From: JBEGQX01 sp041180805
GTDB taxonomy: Bacteria > Planctomycetota > Planctomycetia > Gemmatales > Gemmataceae
DNA: 39,559 nt
NCBI GenBank assembly: GCA_041180805.1
Contig: JBEGQX010000255.1
Location: 1-39,559, forward strand
Reading direction: 5' to 3'
Below, piece after piece: positions 8,009-16,714 of this stretch. The notes under the pieces were generated by a model, which had not been told where the DNA came from, searched no databases, and saw only the letters and a program-made list of their open reading frames with translations. The stretch's first letter is position 1. Every line of letters starts with the position of its first letter. Position numbers and translations under genes: made by a program.

Positions 8009-9283
8009 ATGAAATGTGACTACGCCTGTGGAAGTAACCAGCATAATGTTAACCGCAGGATGTTCCTGGGAACGGTTGCTGGAACGGGGCTTTCCGTCCT
8101 TGCGAATCCACTTTCTGCCAAGCAGTTGGCCAGCCAGCAAAAGCGGGTTCTGATGGTATTTCTTGCCGGTGGTGTCAGCCAGTTGGAAACCTGGGACCCA
8201 AAACCTGGCACGAATACCGGAGGGCCCTTCAGGGCGATTCCCACCTCGGTTCCCGGAACCCACATTAGTGAACTTCTGCCCCATACCGCAAAGTGGATGC
8301 ACAAGCTTGCACTTGTTCGTGGCATCAACACCAAGGAAGATGACCATGGCAAGGGTTCCTACATCATGCATACTGGAAGAAGGCAGGAGCCAGCCACGGA
8401 TTACCCGCATTTTGGTTCTGTTTGTTCCAAGCTTTTAACCAGCGATGACAACCCTCTGCCCGGTTACCTTGCCGTTACTCCAAGTGGTTCTGGCAATCAG
8501 AACACCAAGGATGCGACATTTCTTGGACCACGGCATGGCTCGGTGAACATTAGCGATGGCAAGGCTCCCGCAAATCTTGACAAGCCCAATGGCATCAGCA
8601 TGGATCAGGAAATGCAGCGCCATGCTCTTAGACAGGCAGCGAATGAAAAGTTCCTTTCCCGCAGACGCACTGCCATGACCGAGGCTTACACCCAAACTTA
8701 CGATCAGGCAAAATTGCTGATGGAGAAGAAAAACCTCTTTGACATTACCGCGGAACCCGGGCCTCTGGCGGATAAATATGGCCGGCATGATTTTGGAAGG
8801 CATTGTCTGCTAGCCAGAAGATTGCTGGAAGGTGGTGCCACCTTTGTGAAGGTTACTCACACGAATTACGACACTCATCATGAAAACTTTGATTTTCACA
8901 TCGAACAACTTGGCGAGTTCGACAGGCCTTTCGCCTCTCTGATTGAGGATCTGGACATGCGCGGCATGCTGGATAGCACGCTGGTGGTTGTTATGAGTGA
9001 ATTCGGGCGAACCCCCAACATCAACCGAAACTATGGCAGAGACCATTGGTCAAAAGCCTGGTCGGTTGCGCTGGCGGGTTGTGGCATCCAAAAGGGTGCG
9101 GTGGTGGGAAAGACCAATGCCAATGGTACCGCTGTTGTGGATCGCGAAGTGAATGGCGGGCATTTGTTCCACACCTACCTGAAAGCCCTCGGGTTGGATC
9201 CCAAGAAAAACTTTTACATCGATCAAAGGCCTATTCCCATGGCGGATCCCAAGGCTGATATTATTCAGGAAATTCTGCTGTGA
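8009..9283 (+). CDS. DUF1501 family protein with Tat-like signal
   Basis: The 424-residue DUF1501 protein is partner of the preceding DUF1549/DUF1553 gene, 18 bases upstream. The N-terminus has a twin-arginine motif (NRRMFLG, about residues 15-21) before a hydrophobic Gly/Thr/Leu stretch. The motif sits deeper than usual because of a Cys-containing leader (MKCDYACGSNQ). Core signatures are MVFLAGGVSQLETWDPKP, the DTHHENFDFH segment and MSEFGRTPNINRNYGRDHW. The stop codon overlaps the GTG start of the WD40 gene by four bases (GTGA), indicating translational coupling. It differs clearly from the DUF1501 protein at 2335-3699, so the two pairs are paralogous rather than recently duplicated. Confidence 0.92.
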   Translation: MKCDYACGSNQHNVNRRMFLGTVAGTGLSVLANPLSAKQLASQQKRVLMVFLAGGVSQLETWDPKPGTNTGGPFRAIPTSVPGTHISELLPHTAKWMHKLALVRGINTKEDDHGKGSYIMHTGRRQEPATDYPHFGSVCSKLLTSDDNPLPGYLAVTPSGSGNQNTKDATFLGPRHGSVNISDGKAPANLDKPNGISMDQEMQRHALRQAANEKFLSRRRTAMTEAYTQTYDQAKLLMEKKNLFDITAEPGPLADKYGRHDFGRHCLLARRLLEGGATFVKVTHTNYDTHHENFDFHIEQLGEFDRPFASLIEDLDMRGMLDSTLVVVMSEFGRTPNINRNYGRDHWSKAWSVALAGCGIQKGAVVGKTNANGTAVVDREVNGGHLFHTYLKALGLDPKKNFYIDQRPIPMADPKADIIQEILL

Positions 9284-10380
9284 CCGACAAAAAAGATAAG
9301 GATAAAGACAAGGAAAAAGACAAAAAGAAGAAGGATGGCGAGCCCAAAGCCAAGGAAGAAGCCAAGCCAAAGCCAGAGGTAAAACCTTCCTTCGCCGGTT
9401 TGGATCCCTCGCAAGTTCGTCAGGCGAAGGAATTCAAACATACTGTGCCGCTATTGGCTTGCAGGTATGATCCCACAGGGAACTTTCTTTTTACCGCTTC
9501 CCAGGACAATCTTGTGGAACGCTGGGAAATCGCTTCTGGCAAGAAGGTAGATTTTTCAGGCCATTCCAGTTGGGTTAGAGCCATCGCCTTTGAACCCAAG
9601 GGCAAATTGATGGCCACCGGTGGTTATGATGGTCAGATACTGCTTTGGAATCGTGAAGTAACCGACCCGGTGCCCATACGGCAGGTTCAGGCTCATCAGG
9701 GGTGGGTTAGAAGCCTTTCGGTGGATTCCGTTGGCGGTTTGCTAGCCAGTTCTGGCAATGATGGCAAAATTGCCCTTTGGAATCTAAAAGATCTTAAGCC
9801 CGTGAAATCCTGGCAGGCCCATGATGATCATGTGTACCAAGTCGGAATCCATCCCAAGGAGAGGGCGCTGGTTTCCGTCGATCTGAAGGGGAAGGTTCGT
9901 TTCTGGGATTTTGAAGGTAAGATGCTGCGTGAAGGTGATGCCAAATCCCTTCACAAGTATGACACAGGTTTTGGCGCGGATATTGGTGGGGCCCGGTCCA
10001 TGGCTTTTTCCCCAGATGGATCTAAGATTGCACTGGCTGGGATTACCAATGTTAGTAATGCCTTTGCCGGGGTTGGTAACCCTATTGTGCTGGTGCTGGA
10101 ATGGGCCACGGGAAAAGTCTTGAACACTCTTTCCTCCAAGGAAAAGTTTCAAGGCACCATGTGGGGGGTGTCATGGCACAATGCTGGCTTTATAGCTGCT
10201 TGTGCAGGTGGGAATGGCGGAATGCTGTGGTTCTTTCAGCAAGATCAACCCAATGAATTTGCCTTGTTAAAACTTCCTGAGAATGCCCGGGATATTTCCC
10301 TGCATCCCGATGGAAAATCTCTGGCGATCCCTTATGCTGGTGGTGCTGTCCGAACTTATGACATCACTCCCAAGGGATAA
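9280..10380 (+). CDS. WD40 repeat protein with lysine/acid-rich N-terminus
   Basis: This is a 366-residue beta-propeller protein. Residues 1-37 are almost wholly Lys, Asp, Glu and Pro (KDKDKEKDKKKKDG type), a flexible charged tail. About seven WD40 blades follow, recognisable by FTASQDNLVERWEIASGK, MATGGYDGQILLWNR, LASSGNDGKIALWNL and VSVDLKGKVRFWDFEGK. There is no signal peptide, so it is predicted to be cytoplasmic although its operon partners are exported. The start is GTG at 9280, overlapping the DUF1501 stop. In planctomycetes WD40 genes often accompany PSCyt/DUF1501 pairs. A scaffold role is inferred; the ligand is unknown. Confidence 0.9.
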   Translation: MTDKKDKDKDKEKDKKKKDGEPKAKEEAKPKPEVKPSFAGLDPSQVRQAKEFKHTVPLLACRYDPTGNFLFTASQDNLVERWEIASGKKVDFSGHSSWVRAIAFEPKGKLMATGGYDGQILLWNREVTDPVPIRQVQAHQGWVRSLSVDSVGGLLASSGNDGKIALWNLKDLKPVKSWQAHDDHVYQVGIHPKERALVSVDLKGKVRFWDFEGKMLREGDAKSLHKYDTGFGADIGGARSMAFSPDGSKIALAGITNVSNAFAGVGNPIVLVLEWATGKVLNTLSSKEKFQGTMWGVSWHNAGFIAACAGGNGGMLWFFQQDQPNEFALLKLPENARDISLHPDGKSLAIPYAGGAVRTYDITPKG

Positions 10381-10387
10381 TTTATTT

Positions 10388-11326
10388 ATGCGGCAAATAT
10401 TAATCTCGTGTTTCACCTTCCTGTGTTTTGCGGTAGGTTTCTCATTCGGTCAGGACTTCTCTTTCACCGAAAAACCGGGATCCATACAGTTTCTTCTGAA
10501 TAACAAGCCGCTCCTGGAATACGTTTACGAGGATAAAGACATAGCCAGGCCATATTTTGCCAGGGTTCACGCAGGCAATGGAAACCAGATTACTAGAAGC
10601 CATCCCCCGGTTCAGGGGGTCGACCCCGCGGACCATGCCACCATGCACCCGGGAATTTGGTTGTCTTTTGGGGATGTGAACGGCAAGGATTACTGGCGCA
10701 ATAAAGCCAAAACCCTGCATAAGGCTTTTCTTGTCAAACCAGAATTGAAAGGTGCCTCTTCCATTCGTTTTCATGTTGAGAACCATTATCTGGATGGCTT
10801 GGAAACAGGTTCCAACCCAATCATGAAAGAAAAGGCAACTTATACCATCCAGAAACACAACCATGCCTGGTCCCTGAAATGGGAGAGCGAGTTTTCTGCA
10901 ATGGGAAAAGAGCTTACATTTGGTGACCAGGAGGAGTTTGGCCTTGGGGTGCGCGTGAATACGCCCATGACCGTGAAAAAGGGAGGCAGAATCACAAGTT
11001 CCGAAGGTGGGGTTGATGAGAAAGGCACTTGGGGAAGACCTGCTCGCTGGATGGATTACACCGGAAAGTTGAACGGAAAAGATGCGGGCATAACACTGGT
11101 TTCCAGTACTGAAAACCCCCGTGGTTCCTGGTTTCACACCCGCGATTATGGTTTGATGGTTGCGAACTTGTTTGCCAGAAAAGCCTTTACCAAAAAGGAT
11201 GCAGACCCCATTTCCATAAAACCTGATCAAAACCTTCGAATGGGATATTTGCTAATTATGCATGACGGTCCGCTGCCACCGGCGGATTTTCTTGAAAAGA
11301 TTATTGGTCAATCCGGGTTGAAGTAA
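10388..11326 (+). CDS. PmoA-like family protein (DUF6807), secreted
   Basis: The 312-residue protein resembles the DUF6807 family (Pfam PF14100, annotated as methane oxygenase PmoA, a name that does not imply methane oxidation). Typical elements are YEDKDIARPYFARVHAG, then HPPVQG, HATMHPGIWLSFGDVNGKDYWRNKA and a C-terminal ARWMDYTGKLNG segment. I chose ATG 10388 because it begins a clean signal peptide (MRQILISCFTFLCFAVGFSFG) 7 bases after the previous stop; a longer in-frame extension upstream would overlap the WD40 gene by about 100 bases. It closes the operon that starts at 6356. Family members usually occur with sugar-related exported enzymes, so a carbohydrate-linked role is possible but unproven. 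Confidence 0.85.
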   Translation: MRQILISCFTFLCFAVGFSFGQDFSFTEKPGSIQFLLNNKPLLEYVYEDKDIARPYFARVHAGNGNQITRSHPPVQGVDPADHATMHPGIWLSFGDVNGKDYWRNKAKTLHKAFLVKPELKGASSIRFHVENHYLDGLETGSNPIMKEKATYTIQKHNHAWSLKWESEFSAMGKELTFGDQEEFGLGVRVNTPMTVKKGGRITSSEGGVDEKGTWGRPARWMDYTGKLNGKDAGITLVSSTENPRGSWFHTRDYGLMVANLFARKAFTKKDADPISIKPDQNLRMGYLLIMHDGPLPPADFLEKIIGQSGLK

Positions 11327-11334
11327 GAATCGAT

Positions 11335-11793
11335 TTATTCTCCCAGCGGAAGTAATTTTATCACCAGTTCAAATCGTTTTCTGCCTCGCCTGAGAACAAA
11401 GCGGGTGGGGTGGCCATCCTTGCCGGAAAAACTTGCAGTGGCAAAGAAGGATCCTCCTTGCTGGGTTTCCTTTTCGATCATTTGCTGCATGCGTGAAAGG
11501 ATTGAATCCACGGTGAAGCTTTGGTTTGGTTCCGTGAATCGGGCATTTTCCAGAACGGTTTCAACCTTGCCCATCACCACATGGACAACCATATCCTTGC
11601 GATAATCGGGTTGCTGGCTGGTTTCCAGAAATTCCAGCTTGTAGGATGCCGGGCCTTGTTGCTTCCATTTTTCCGATGCTTCCCGGATTTGTTGCGGTTT
11701 TAGAAGGATGGAACTGTTGTAAATCCACGGGATGGTCACTGCACAGGCGCCAGCAATCATTAGTGTGAAGAAAAACAGGCGACTGCGTGGCAT
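11335..11793 (-). CDS. DUF6174-like membrane-anchored protein
   Basis: The 152-residue protein has an N-terminal hydrophobic segment (about residues 4-24, RLFFFTLMIAGACAVTIPW) acting as membrane anchor or signal. An extracytoplasmic domain of about 120 residues follows. The pattern EASEKWKQQGPASYKLEF, then VVHVVMGKVETV, and a repeated Phe-containing strand resembles the DUF6174 family; I am moderately sure of this. The start ATG (11793) lies 4 bases after the glgC stop with an AAGG ribosome binding site inside the end of glgC, so it is the last gene of the leftward operon. A longer in-frame reading back to 12000 would lie over glgC and is unlikely. Function unknown. Confidence 0.75.
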   Translation of the reverse strand: MPRSRLFFFTLMIAGACAVTIPWIYNSSILLKPQQIREASEKWKQQGPASYKLEFLETSQQPDYRKDMVVHVVMGKVETVLENARFTEPNQSFTVDSILSRMQQMIEKETQQGGSFFATASFSGKDGHPTRFVLRRGRKRFELVIKLLPLGE

Positions 11794-11797
11794 GGTT

Positions 11798-13054
11798 CTA
11801 CCTTCTGGCTTGCCTGGCAGCAAAGCTTTCCGGGCTTTCGGCCTTGGAAAGAACCACAATGCCGTTTTCTGTGATGGTAAAGCCCCTTCTGCGATCTTCA
11901 TCCAGGTCGTAACCAATGGTCGTTCCCGGTGGAATGACAACATTTTTGTCGATAATGGCATTACGGATTCGGGAATGTCTGCCCACATCGACTCCCTCAA
12001 AAAGTATCGAATCCTCCACCGTGGCGTAACTGTTTACCCGAACACATGGGGAGAGAATGCTGCGTGTGACATTGCCACCGCTGATAATACAACCCTGGCA
12101 AACCATGCTATCGTGTGCCTCACCACGGCGGCTATGGCCCCGAGTTCCCTCATTGTTGAAAACGAACTTGGGAGGGGGGTTCTGGGGTTGGAAGGTTCGG
12201 ATGGGCCATTCCGAATCATACAGGTTCAGCACCGGGTCGACACCCACAAGATCCATGTTGGCCTGATAGTAGGCGTCCAAAGTACCCACATCACGCCAGT
12301 AGGGAAGATCCTTATTATTCTTGTCTTGGAATCGAAAGGCTTGAACCTTGAGTTTTGGGACGATTCGCGGAATGATATTTTTGCCGAAGTCGTGTTCACT
12401 GTCTGTGATTGCGGCATCCTCAAAAAGAAGCTCGAACATTTTTGCCGCATTGAAAACATAGATGCCCATGGAGGCCATCGAAAATCCGGGCATGTCGGGA
12501 ATCTCTGGCGGATTGCCAGGCTTTTCCAAAAAACCTGTTATCTTGTCGTCATGGTCAAGTTGCATCACCCCGAACTGTGTGGCATCCTTTGCGGGCACAG
12601 GAATGCTTCCGATGGTTAGCTCGGCTTTTTTCTCAATGTGATGGCGAATCATTTCCGAATAATCCATCTTGTAGATGTGGTCGCCGGCAAGGATGAGAAT
12701 GTACTTCGGGTTTGATTTTTCAATCGTGTAGATGTTTTGGTAGATAGCATCCGCTGTGCCCCGGTACCAGTGTTCATCAATGCGTTGTTGTGGTGGAACT
12801 GATACCACATATTCGTCCAACTGGCGGGAAAGGAAGCTCCAACCATCCATAAGATGCCGGTCGAGGCTTTGCCCCTTGTACTGGGTTAACACAAGAATTT
12901 TGCGAAGGTTGCTGTTGATGCAATTCGAAAGTGGGAAATCGATGATCCTGTACAGGCCGCCAAAGGGAACCGCAGGTTTCGCACGATCCTTCGTAAGCGG
13001 GTCAAGCCGGGTTCCCTTGCCACCGGCAAGAATCAGTGTTAGCACATTCTGCAT
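11798..13054 (-). CDS. glgC: Glucose-1-phosphate adenylyltransferase (ADP-glucose pyrophosphorylase)
   Basis: The 418-residue enzyme makes ADP-glucose from glucose-1-phosphate and ATP, the committed step of bacterial glycogen synthesis, in the cytoplasm. The nucleotidyltransferase signature LAGGKGTRLDPLTKDRAKPA begins at about residue 9. It is followed by GGLYRIIDFPLSNCINSNLRK, the substrate region YRGTADAIYQN, DHIYKMDY, and DVGTLDAYYQANMDL. The C-terminal part is a left-handed beta-helix carrying SRIRNAIIDKNVVIPPGT. Length and motifs are those of ordinary GlgC. It follows the glycosyltransferase by 22 bases and precedes a DUF6174-like gene by 4. glgA and glgB are not in the window; whether the adjacent GT4 gene acts in the same pathway cannot be told. 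Confidence 0.96.
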   Translation of the reverse strand: MQNVLTLILAGGKGTRLDPLTKDRAKPAVPFGGLYRIIDFPLSNCINSNLRKILVLTQYKGQSLDRHLMDGWSFLSRQLDEYVVSVPPQQRIDEHWYRGTADAIYQNIYTIEKSNPKYILILAGDHIYKMDYSEMIRHHIEKKAELTIGSIPVPAKDATQFGVMQLDHDDKITGFLEKPGNPPEIPDMPGFSMASMGIYVFNAAKMFELLFEDAAITDSEHDFGKNIIPRIVPKLKVQAFRFQDKNNKDLPYWRDVGTLDAYYQANMDLVGVDPVLNLYDSEWPIRTFQPQNPPPKFVFNNEGTRGHSRRGEAHDSMVCQGCIISGGNVTRSILSPCVRVNSYATVEDSILFEGVDVGRHSRIRNAIIDKNVVIPPGTTIGYDLDEDRRRGFTITENGIVVLSKAESPESFAARQARR

Positions 13055-13076
13055 GATGAAATCCCTTTCCCGTGGA

Positions 13077-14132
13077 TCAAAGGCTTTCGAGTAAATTCAT
13101 CAGCCTGTTATAGTGCGCCTCGGCGGTGAAATGCTGCCTGGCATATTCGGCGGCCCTGTTTCCCAAATCTTGAGCTAAGTCGGGGTTTTCCAGAACCTTC
13201 CTGGCCTGTTTTGCTAACCCCGCTTTGTCTTTTGGGTCAATAAAAAGCGCATTTTGGCCGTCTTGAAGAAATTCCTCCGTCCCTGCCACATTTGTTGCAA
13301 TAATTGGCTTGGCAGCGTGCATTGCCTCCATGATGGAAACCAAACCACCGGGTTGTACCCGAGTAGACAGGAAAACGGAGCACTTTTCCAGCCAAGGTTC
13401 CTGATATTTGACGGGTCCCAGAAAGTGAATTCTTTTGGAAGCTTCAAGTGTGGTGGAAAAGGACTGTAACCTTTGGAGATCTTTTCCTGAACCGGTAAGG
13501 CATAGATGTACCTTAGGAAATACAAATTGAAGAATTTCCAAAGACCATAGCGAACTTATGTGATCGATTTCATGCCGGAATGGTCCGGGGTCTAGCATAT
13601 AAGGCTTGTAAAAGTCGGGCTCATGAGATTCCGTAAATTCCAAGGTTTGCAAGCCAGGTGGCAGGTGTTTCAAGGTATTGTCAGGTATGCCAGCCTTTTC
13701 CAGCATTTGCATTTGGGCTTTGGTCTGGCACAGAATTGCCTTGGCACGTGGAAGGAGTTTTCTTCTAAGGAAACCATATTTGACAGGCTTGATCGGCAAA
13801 CCCCAGAGTATGCATCTGGGTAGGAATGAAGGCGATGCAAGGCTAATGCTTTCCAATGCATTCAAGCTTACCGCATGAAGTTCATGTACTTCCAATTTTC
13901 CCAACCAGGTCCGTAGTTTTAGCAGTGAAGAAACATCCCATAACCCATTGGAATTTAGATGTTCCAATGGAATTTCAGCCGATTGCAATATTTGTGACCA
14001 AGGGGTGGGTTTACCCAGACAAATAATGGAAACCTTGTGTTGTTTTTGTTTCAGGTAATTGCAGAGTGAGAGTAGCAGGCGGGCGTTTCCTGAGTAATCC
14101 AAGCTGTCGATCACGAAAGAAAATGCTCGCAC
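13077..14132 (-). CDS. GT-B glycosyltransferase (GT4-like)
   Basis: The 351-residue protein shows the two-domain GT-B layout. The N-terminal acceptor domain starts with FVIDSLDYSGNARLLLSLCNYL. The C-terminal nucleotide-sugar domain holds FLGPVKYQEPWLEKCSVFLSTRVQPGG and the EAMHAAKPIIATNVAGTEEFL block, equivalent to the GT4 EX7E region. It is a cytoplasmic or membrane-peripheral sugar transferase of unknown acceptor and donor. It starts 2 bases after hpt ends and precedes glgC by 22 bases, so it is co-transcribed. It is not the classical glycogen synthase GlgA (no KTGG-type N-terminus). Specificity cannot be read from the sequence. Confidence 0.85.
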   Translation of the reverse strand: MRAFSFVIDSLDYSGNARLLLSLCNYLKQKQHKVSIICLGKPTPWSQILQSAEIPLEHLNSNGLWDVSSLLKLRTWLGKLEVHELHAVSLNALESISLASPSFLPRCILWGLPIKPVKYGFLRRKLLPRAKAILCQTKAQMQMLEKAGIPDNTLKHLPPGLQTLEFTESHEPDFYKPYMLDPGPFRHEIDHISSLWSLEILQFVFPKVHLCLTGSGKDLQRLQSFSTTLEASKRIHFLGPVKYQEPWLEKCSVFLSTRVQPGGLVSIMEAMHAAKPIIATNVAGTEEFLQDGQNALFIDPKDKAGLAKQARKVLENPDLAQDLGNRAAEYARQHFTAEAHYNRLMNLLESL

Positions 14133-14134
14133 GA

Positions 14135-14668
14135 TTAGCTTTTTCCTTTGGGCAGTTGGTTGGGATCCAGAACTCCGATGAATGGCAGGTTTCGATATTC
14201 ATCGTTGTAATCCAAGCCGTAACCAATCACGAACTCATCCGGGATTTCAAAGCCGCAATAATCGGGTTCAATGGCGTGTTGCTGACGGCCTAATTTTCTC
14301 AAAAGTACTGCGGTTCTTATGCTTCCACATCCTTTTTCTTTTAAATGCTTTGTCAGCTTTGCCAAAGTTTGGCCGGAATCAAGAATATCGTCAATCAGGA
14401 GGATATTCTTACCCTGGATATCAGGTAGCATCGAAGAATCCACCTCGAGGTTACCTGGCACTGTGGTATTGCCACGGTAGCTGCTCGCACGAAGAAAAAA
14501 TATTCGCACAGGCAGATTTAATTGCCGAACCAGATCCGAAAGAAAAATCAGGCATCCGGTAAGCACGCCTATTACTGTGACATGCTCTCCCTGAAAGTCT
14601 TTTTGAATGAGAGTGCCTATACTCTTGATGCGGGACTGAATGGCAGATTCGGAAATTAATTGTTTCAA
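14135..14668 (-). CDS. hpt: Hypoxanthine (-guanine) phosphoribosyltransferase
   Basis: The 177-residue type I phosphoribosyltransferase salvages hypoxanthine/guanine to IMP/GMP using PRPP. The PRPP-binding loop is LLIDDILDSGQTL (about residues 93-105). The N-terminal TVIGVLTGCLIFLSDLVRQL and the C-terminal hood (GFEIPDEFVIGYGLDYNDEYRNLPFIGVL) match bacterial Hpt. The start is TTG at 14668, supported by a GAGGTGAAGG ribosome binding site just upstream and by the usual family N-terminus. It heads the leftward operon hpt-GT-glgC-DUF6174 and is divergent from the LptB-like gene. In some bacteria Hpt is fused or linked to tilS/ftsH; that linkage is not seen here. Confidence 0.95.
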   Translation of the reverse strand: MKQLISESAIQSRIKSIGTLIQKDFQGEHVTVIGVLTGCLIFLSDLVRQLNLPVRIFFLRASSYRGNTTVPGNLEVDSSMLPDIQGKNILLIDDILDSGQTLAKLTKHLKEKGCGSIRTAVLLRKLGRQQHAIEPDYCGFEIPDEFVIGYGLDYNDEYRNLPFIGVLDPNQLPKGKS

Positions 14669-14839
14669 CCTTCACCTCAAAATAACAAAAAGCCTTTGTA
14701 GGATGGGTTGCCCCGAAATCCCAATCATCCTGTTTTACCTTGCTTGGTCCAATCTTGCTAGACTGGTATTGCCTCCAGAACTGCGAAGATTGTAAATCCT
14801 TATATTTGAGAGAATTGCGCAGATTCCAAAGGAGCTAGG

Positions 14840-15994
14840 ATGGCTATCCTCGAAGTGCGCGGCTTGGTGAAGTATTACGGAAGCCGCAAGGTTGTGGACG
14901 GTGTCAGTTTTCAGGTGGATGTTGGCGAGGTAGTAGGCCTTTTGGGGCCGAATGGCGCCGGAAAAACCACCAGTTTCCGCATGACAACAGGCCAGGTTAC
15001 TCCCAATGGCGGAAAAGTCATTTTTGCAGGCAAAGATGTAACTCATTTGCCCATGTACGGCCGTGCCAGGCTGGGTATGGGCTATCTCGCCCAGGAAACC
15101 AGTGTATTTCGCAAGCTTACTGTCGAACAGAATGTGATGGCAATTCTTGAAATTATGCCAAAACACAGGGTTTTGGGCAGAAAGCTTACCCGTTCGGAAT
15201 GCATTGATCGCACAGACAAGGTGTTGGAGAAATTTGGTCTTACCCACCTTAGAAAGAATAACGCCGCCCGGCTTTCTGGTGGTGAAAAGCGCCGGTTGGA
15301 AATTGCCCGCTGTCTTGCTTGTGATCCGCTTTTGATTCTTCTGGATGAACCTTTCACGGGTATCGATCCCCAGACTATCGAAGATATCCAGCATATTGTG
15401 AGAGATCTTCGCAATCAGGGCATCGGAATTCTGGTAACCGATCACCGTGTGCGCGAGATTCTTTCCATCACGGATCGAAGCTACCTCATCAAGGGTGGCA
15501 AGGTTCGTACCCATGGTGCGCCCCAGGAAATTATCCGCGATCCAATTGCGATTCAGGAATACCTTGGAAACAGCTTTAATAACGATTCCATAGGTTTACC
15601 AAGCACCATGGTTCCGTCCCGTGAAAGCTTTGGTCAAAGGCCTGGAACAGCCCCAAATACTGTTGCTATGACCAGTTCAGTGCCGGAAGCCCCCAAAGAT
15701 GCCAGGCAAAATGTACAGAAAATGCTGGAACGGGAAAATATTTTGGAACTTGTGGTGGCATTTGCCTCTGGATCAGACCGTGCGGGTGAGGAATTGCAAA
15801 GGCATGGAATGAATGCAGTGCCATATTTGTTGGATGCTTTGGAACGCCGGGACGCCGATTTAAGGAAACGGGTTCATGGTTTGTTGGAAGAAATGGTAAA
15901 TGGTCAGATTCCATTCGACCCTTTCGCACCCGAAGTGCAAAGAAGGCAGCAATTGGCCAGCTTAAGGGAATCTTTCATGCGCATGGCGGGTTAA
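14840..15994 (+). CDS. lptB: LptB-type ABC transporter ATPase with C-terminal extension
   Basis: The first ~240 of 384 residues match LptB, the ATPase driving lipopolysaccharide export through LptFG. Walker A is GPNGAGKT (36-43), the signature motif is LSGGEKRR, Walker B is LILLDEPF, and GYLAQETSVFRKLTVEQN is the LptB-type Q-loop segment. The ribosome binding site AAAGGAG precedes ATG 14840. LptB is normally about 240 residues; here a low-complexity linker (about 245-285) leads to an extra helical domain of ~95 residues (VQKMLERENILELVVAFASGSDRAGEEL onwards) that looks like a short HEAT-type helical repeat. Its role is unknown. The partners lptF/G are not in the window, so assignment rests on similarity alone. 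The DinB gene follows by 6 bases. Confidence 0.88.
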   Translation: MAILEVRGLVKYYGSRKVVDGVSFQVDVGEVVGLLGPNGAGKTTSFRMTTGQVTPNGGKVIFAGKDVTHLPMYGRARLGMGYLAQETSVFRKLTVEQNVMAILEIMPKHRVLGRKLTRSECIDRTDKVLEKFGLTHLRKNNAARLSGGEKRRLEIARCLACDPLLILLDEPFTGIDPQTIEDIQHIVRDLRNQGIGILVTDHRVREILSITDRSYLIKGGKVRTHGAPQEIIRDPIAIQEYLGNSFNNDSIGLPSTMVPSRESFGQRPGTAPNTVAMTSSVPEAPKDARQNVQKMLERENILELVVAFASGSDRAGEELQRHGMNAVPYLLDALERRDADLRKRVHGLLEEMVNGQIPFDPFAPEVQRRQQLASLRESFMRMAG

Positions 15995-16000
15995 AAACCT

Positions 16001-16477
16001 ATGAATGCCAGACAAAAGCAACTTGTTTCCGACTATCTTAATGGCATCGCCAAGCTTGGAGAAGCTGTGCAAGGAATGACCTTGGAACAGCTTCATTGCC
16101 GACCGATTAAAGATAAATGGACCACTATGGAACTGGTTTGTCACCTTGCAGATTTTGAACCGGTATTCGCTGACCGGATGAAGAGGGTGATTGCTCTGGA
16201 ACAACCAATGCTGCTGGGTGCGGATGAAAATCAGTTTACGCGGCATTTGGCATATCAAGATCGAAATATTACAGAAGAAATTGCTTTGATTAATCTTGTG
16301 CGGTCCCAAATGGCAAGAATTTTAAATTCCATTCCGGAAGATTTTTGGCTTAAAACCGGAGTTCATTCAGAAAAAGGCCCCCTTTCCTTGGAAAATTTAC
16401 TGGAAAAAGCAGTGGGCCACATGGACCACCATCTACCATTTATAGCTGAAAAAAGAAGGGCTTTTCCCAATAAGTAG
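16001..16477 (+). CDS. DinB-like four-helix-bundle protein
   Basis: The 158-residue protein fits the DinB/DinB_2 (DUF664-like) superfamily of metal-binding four-helix bundles. The likely metal ligands are His in CHLADFE (helix 2) and the HMDHH cluster near the C-terminus. RPIKDKWTTMELVCHLADFE is the typical family block. Many relatives are thiol-dependent enzymes or of unknown function; the reaction here cannot be assigned. It starts 6 bases after the LptB-like gene and is probably co-transcribed. No signal peptide, so cytoplasmic. Confidence 0.85.
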   Translation: MNARQKQLVSDYLNGIAKLGEAVQGMTLEQLHCRPIKDKWTTMELVCHLADFEPVFADRMKRVIALEQPMLLGADENQFTRHLAYQDRNITEEIALINLVRSQMARILNSIPEDFWLKTGVHSEKGPLSLENLLEKAVGHMDHHLPFIAEKRRAFPNK

Positions 16478-16714
16478 CAATCTTTGAGAATTCCCTTGCC
16501 ATTGCCTTGACAAGAATTTTAAAGTTTACTACTAATTCCTAACCTGTTTATTCAAGCCATCTTGCCTTGACTGGCAGTAGGGGGTTATGGATAAATTATT
16601 GGCATAAAAGTTGAGTGGATTTTTGGGGCGTTGGGTGTATTTTTAAGAATGGGTAGTTCAACAGGGACGATTCACTGGTAGTTGGCTAACCAAATTTGAG
16701 GCGAGGGAAGCGCG
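16478..16714. other. Intergenic region upstream of the acidic protein
   Basis: About 237 bases hold no gene. Two promoter-like arrangements are visible. TTGACA at 16507-16512 lacks a good -10 at the right distance. TTGACT at 16567-16572 is followed after 17 bases by GATAAA (16590-16595). Either could drive the acidic protein gene at 16715, whose ribosome binding site (GAGGCGAGGGAAG) is strong. Confidence 0.4.

Noticed and set aside
10442..11230. 262-residue minus-strand open frame
   Set aside because: Antisense to the PmoA-like gene; Cys/Phe-rich composition typical of a shadow.
11732..12619. 295-residue plus-strand open frame
   Set aside because: Lies antisense to glgC and the DUF6174-like gene, has no family resemblance or ribosome binding site; a shadow frame.
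14735..15514. 259-residue minus-strand open frame
   Set aside because: Antisense to the LptB-like ATPase, whose Walker motifs prove the other frame.
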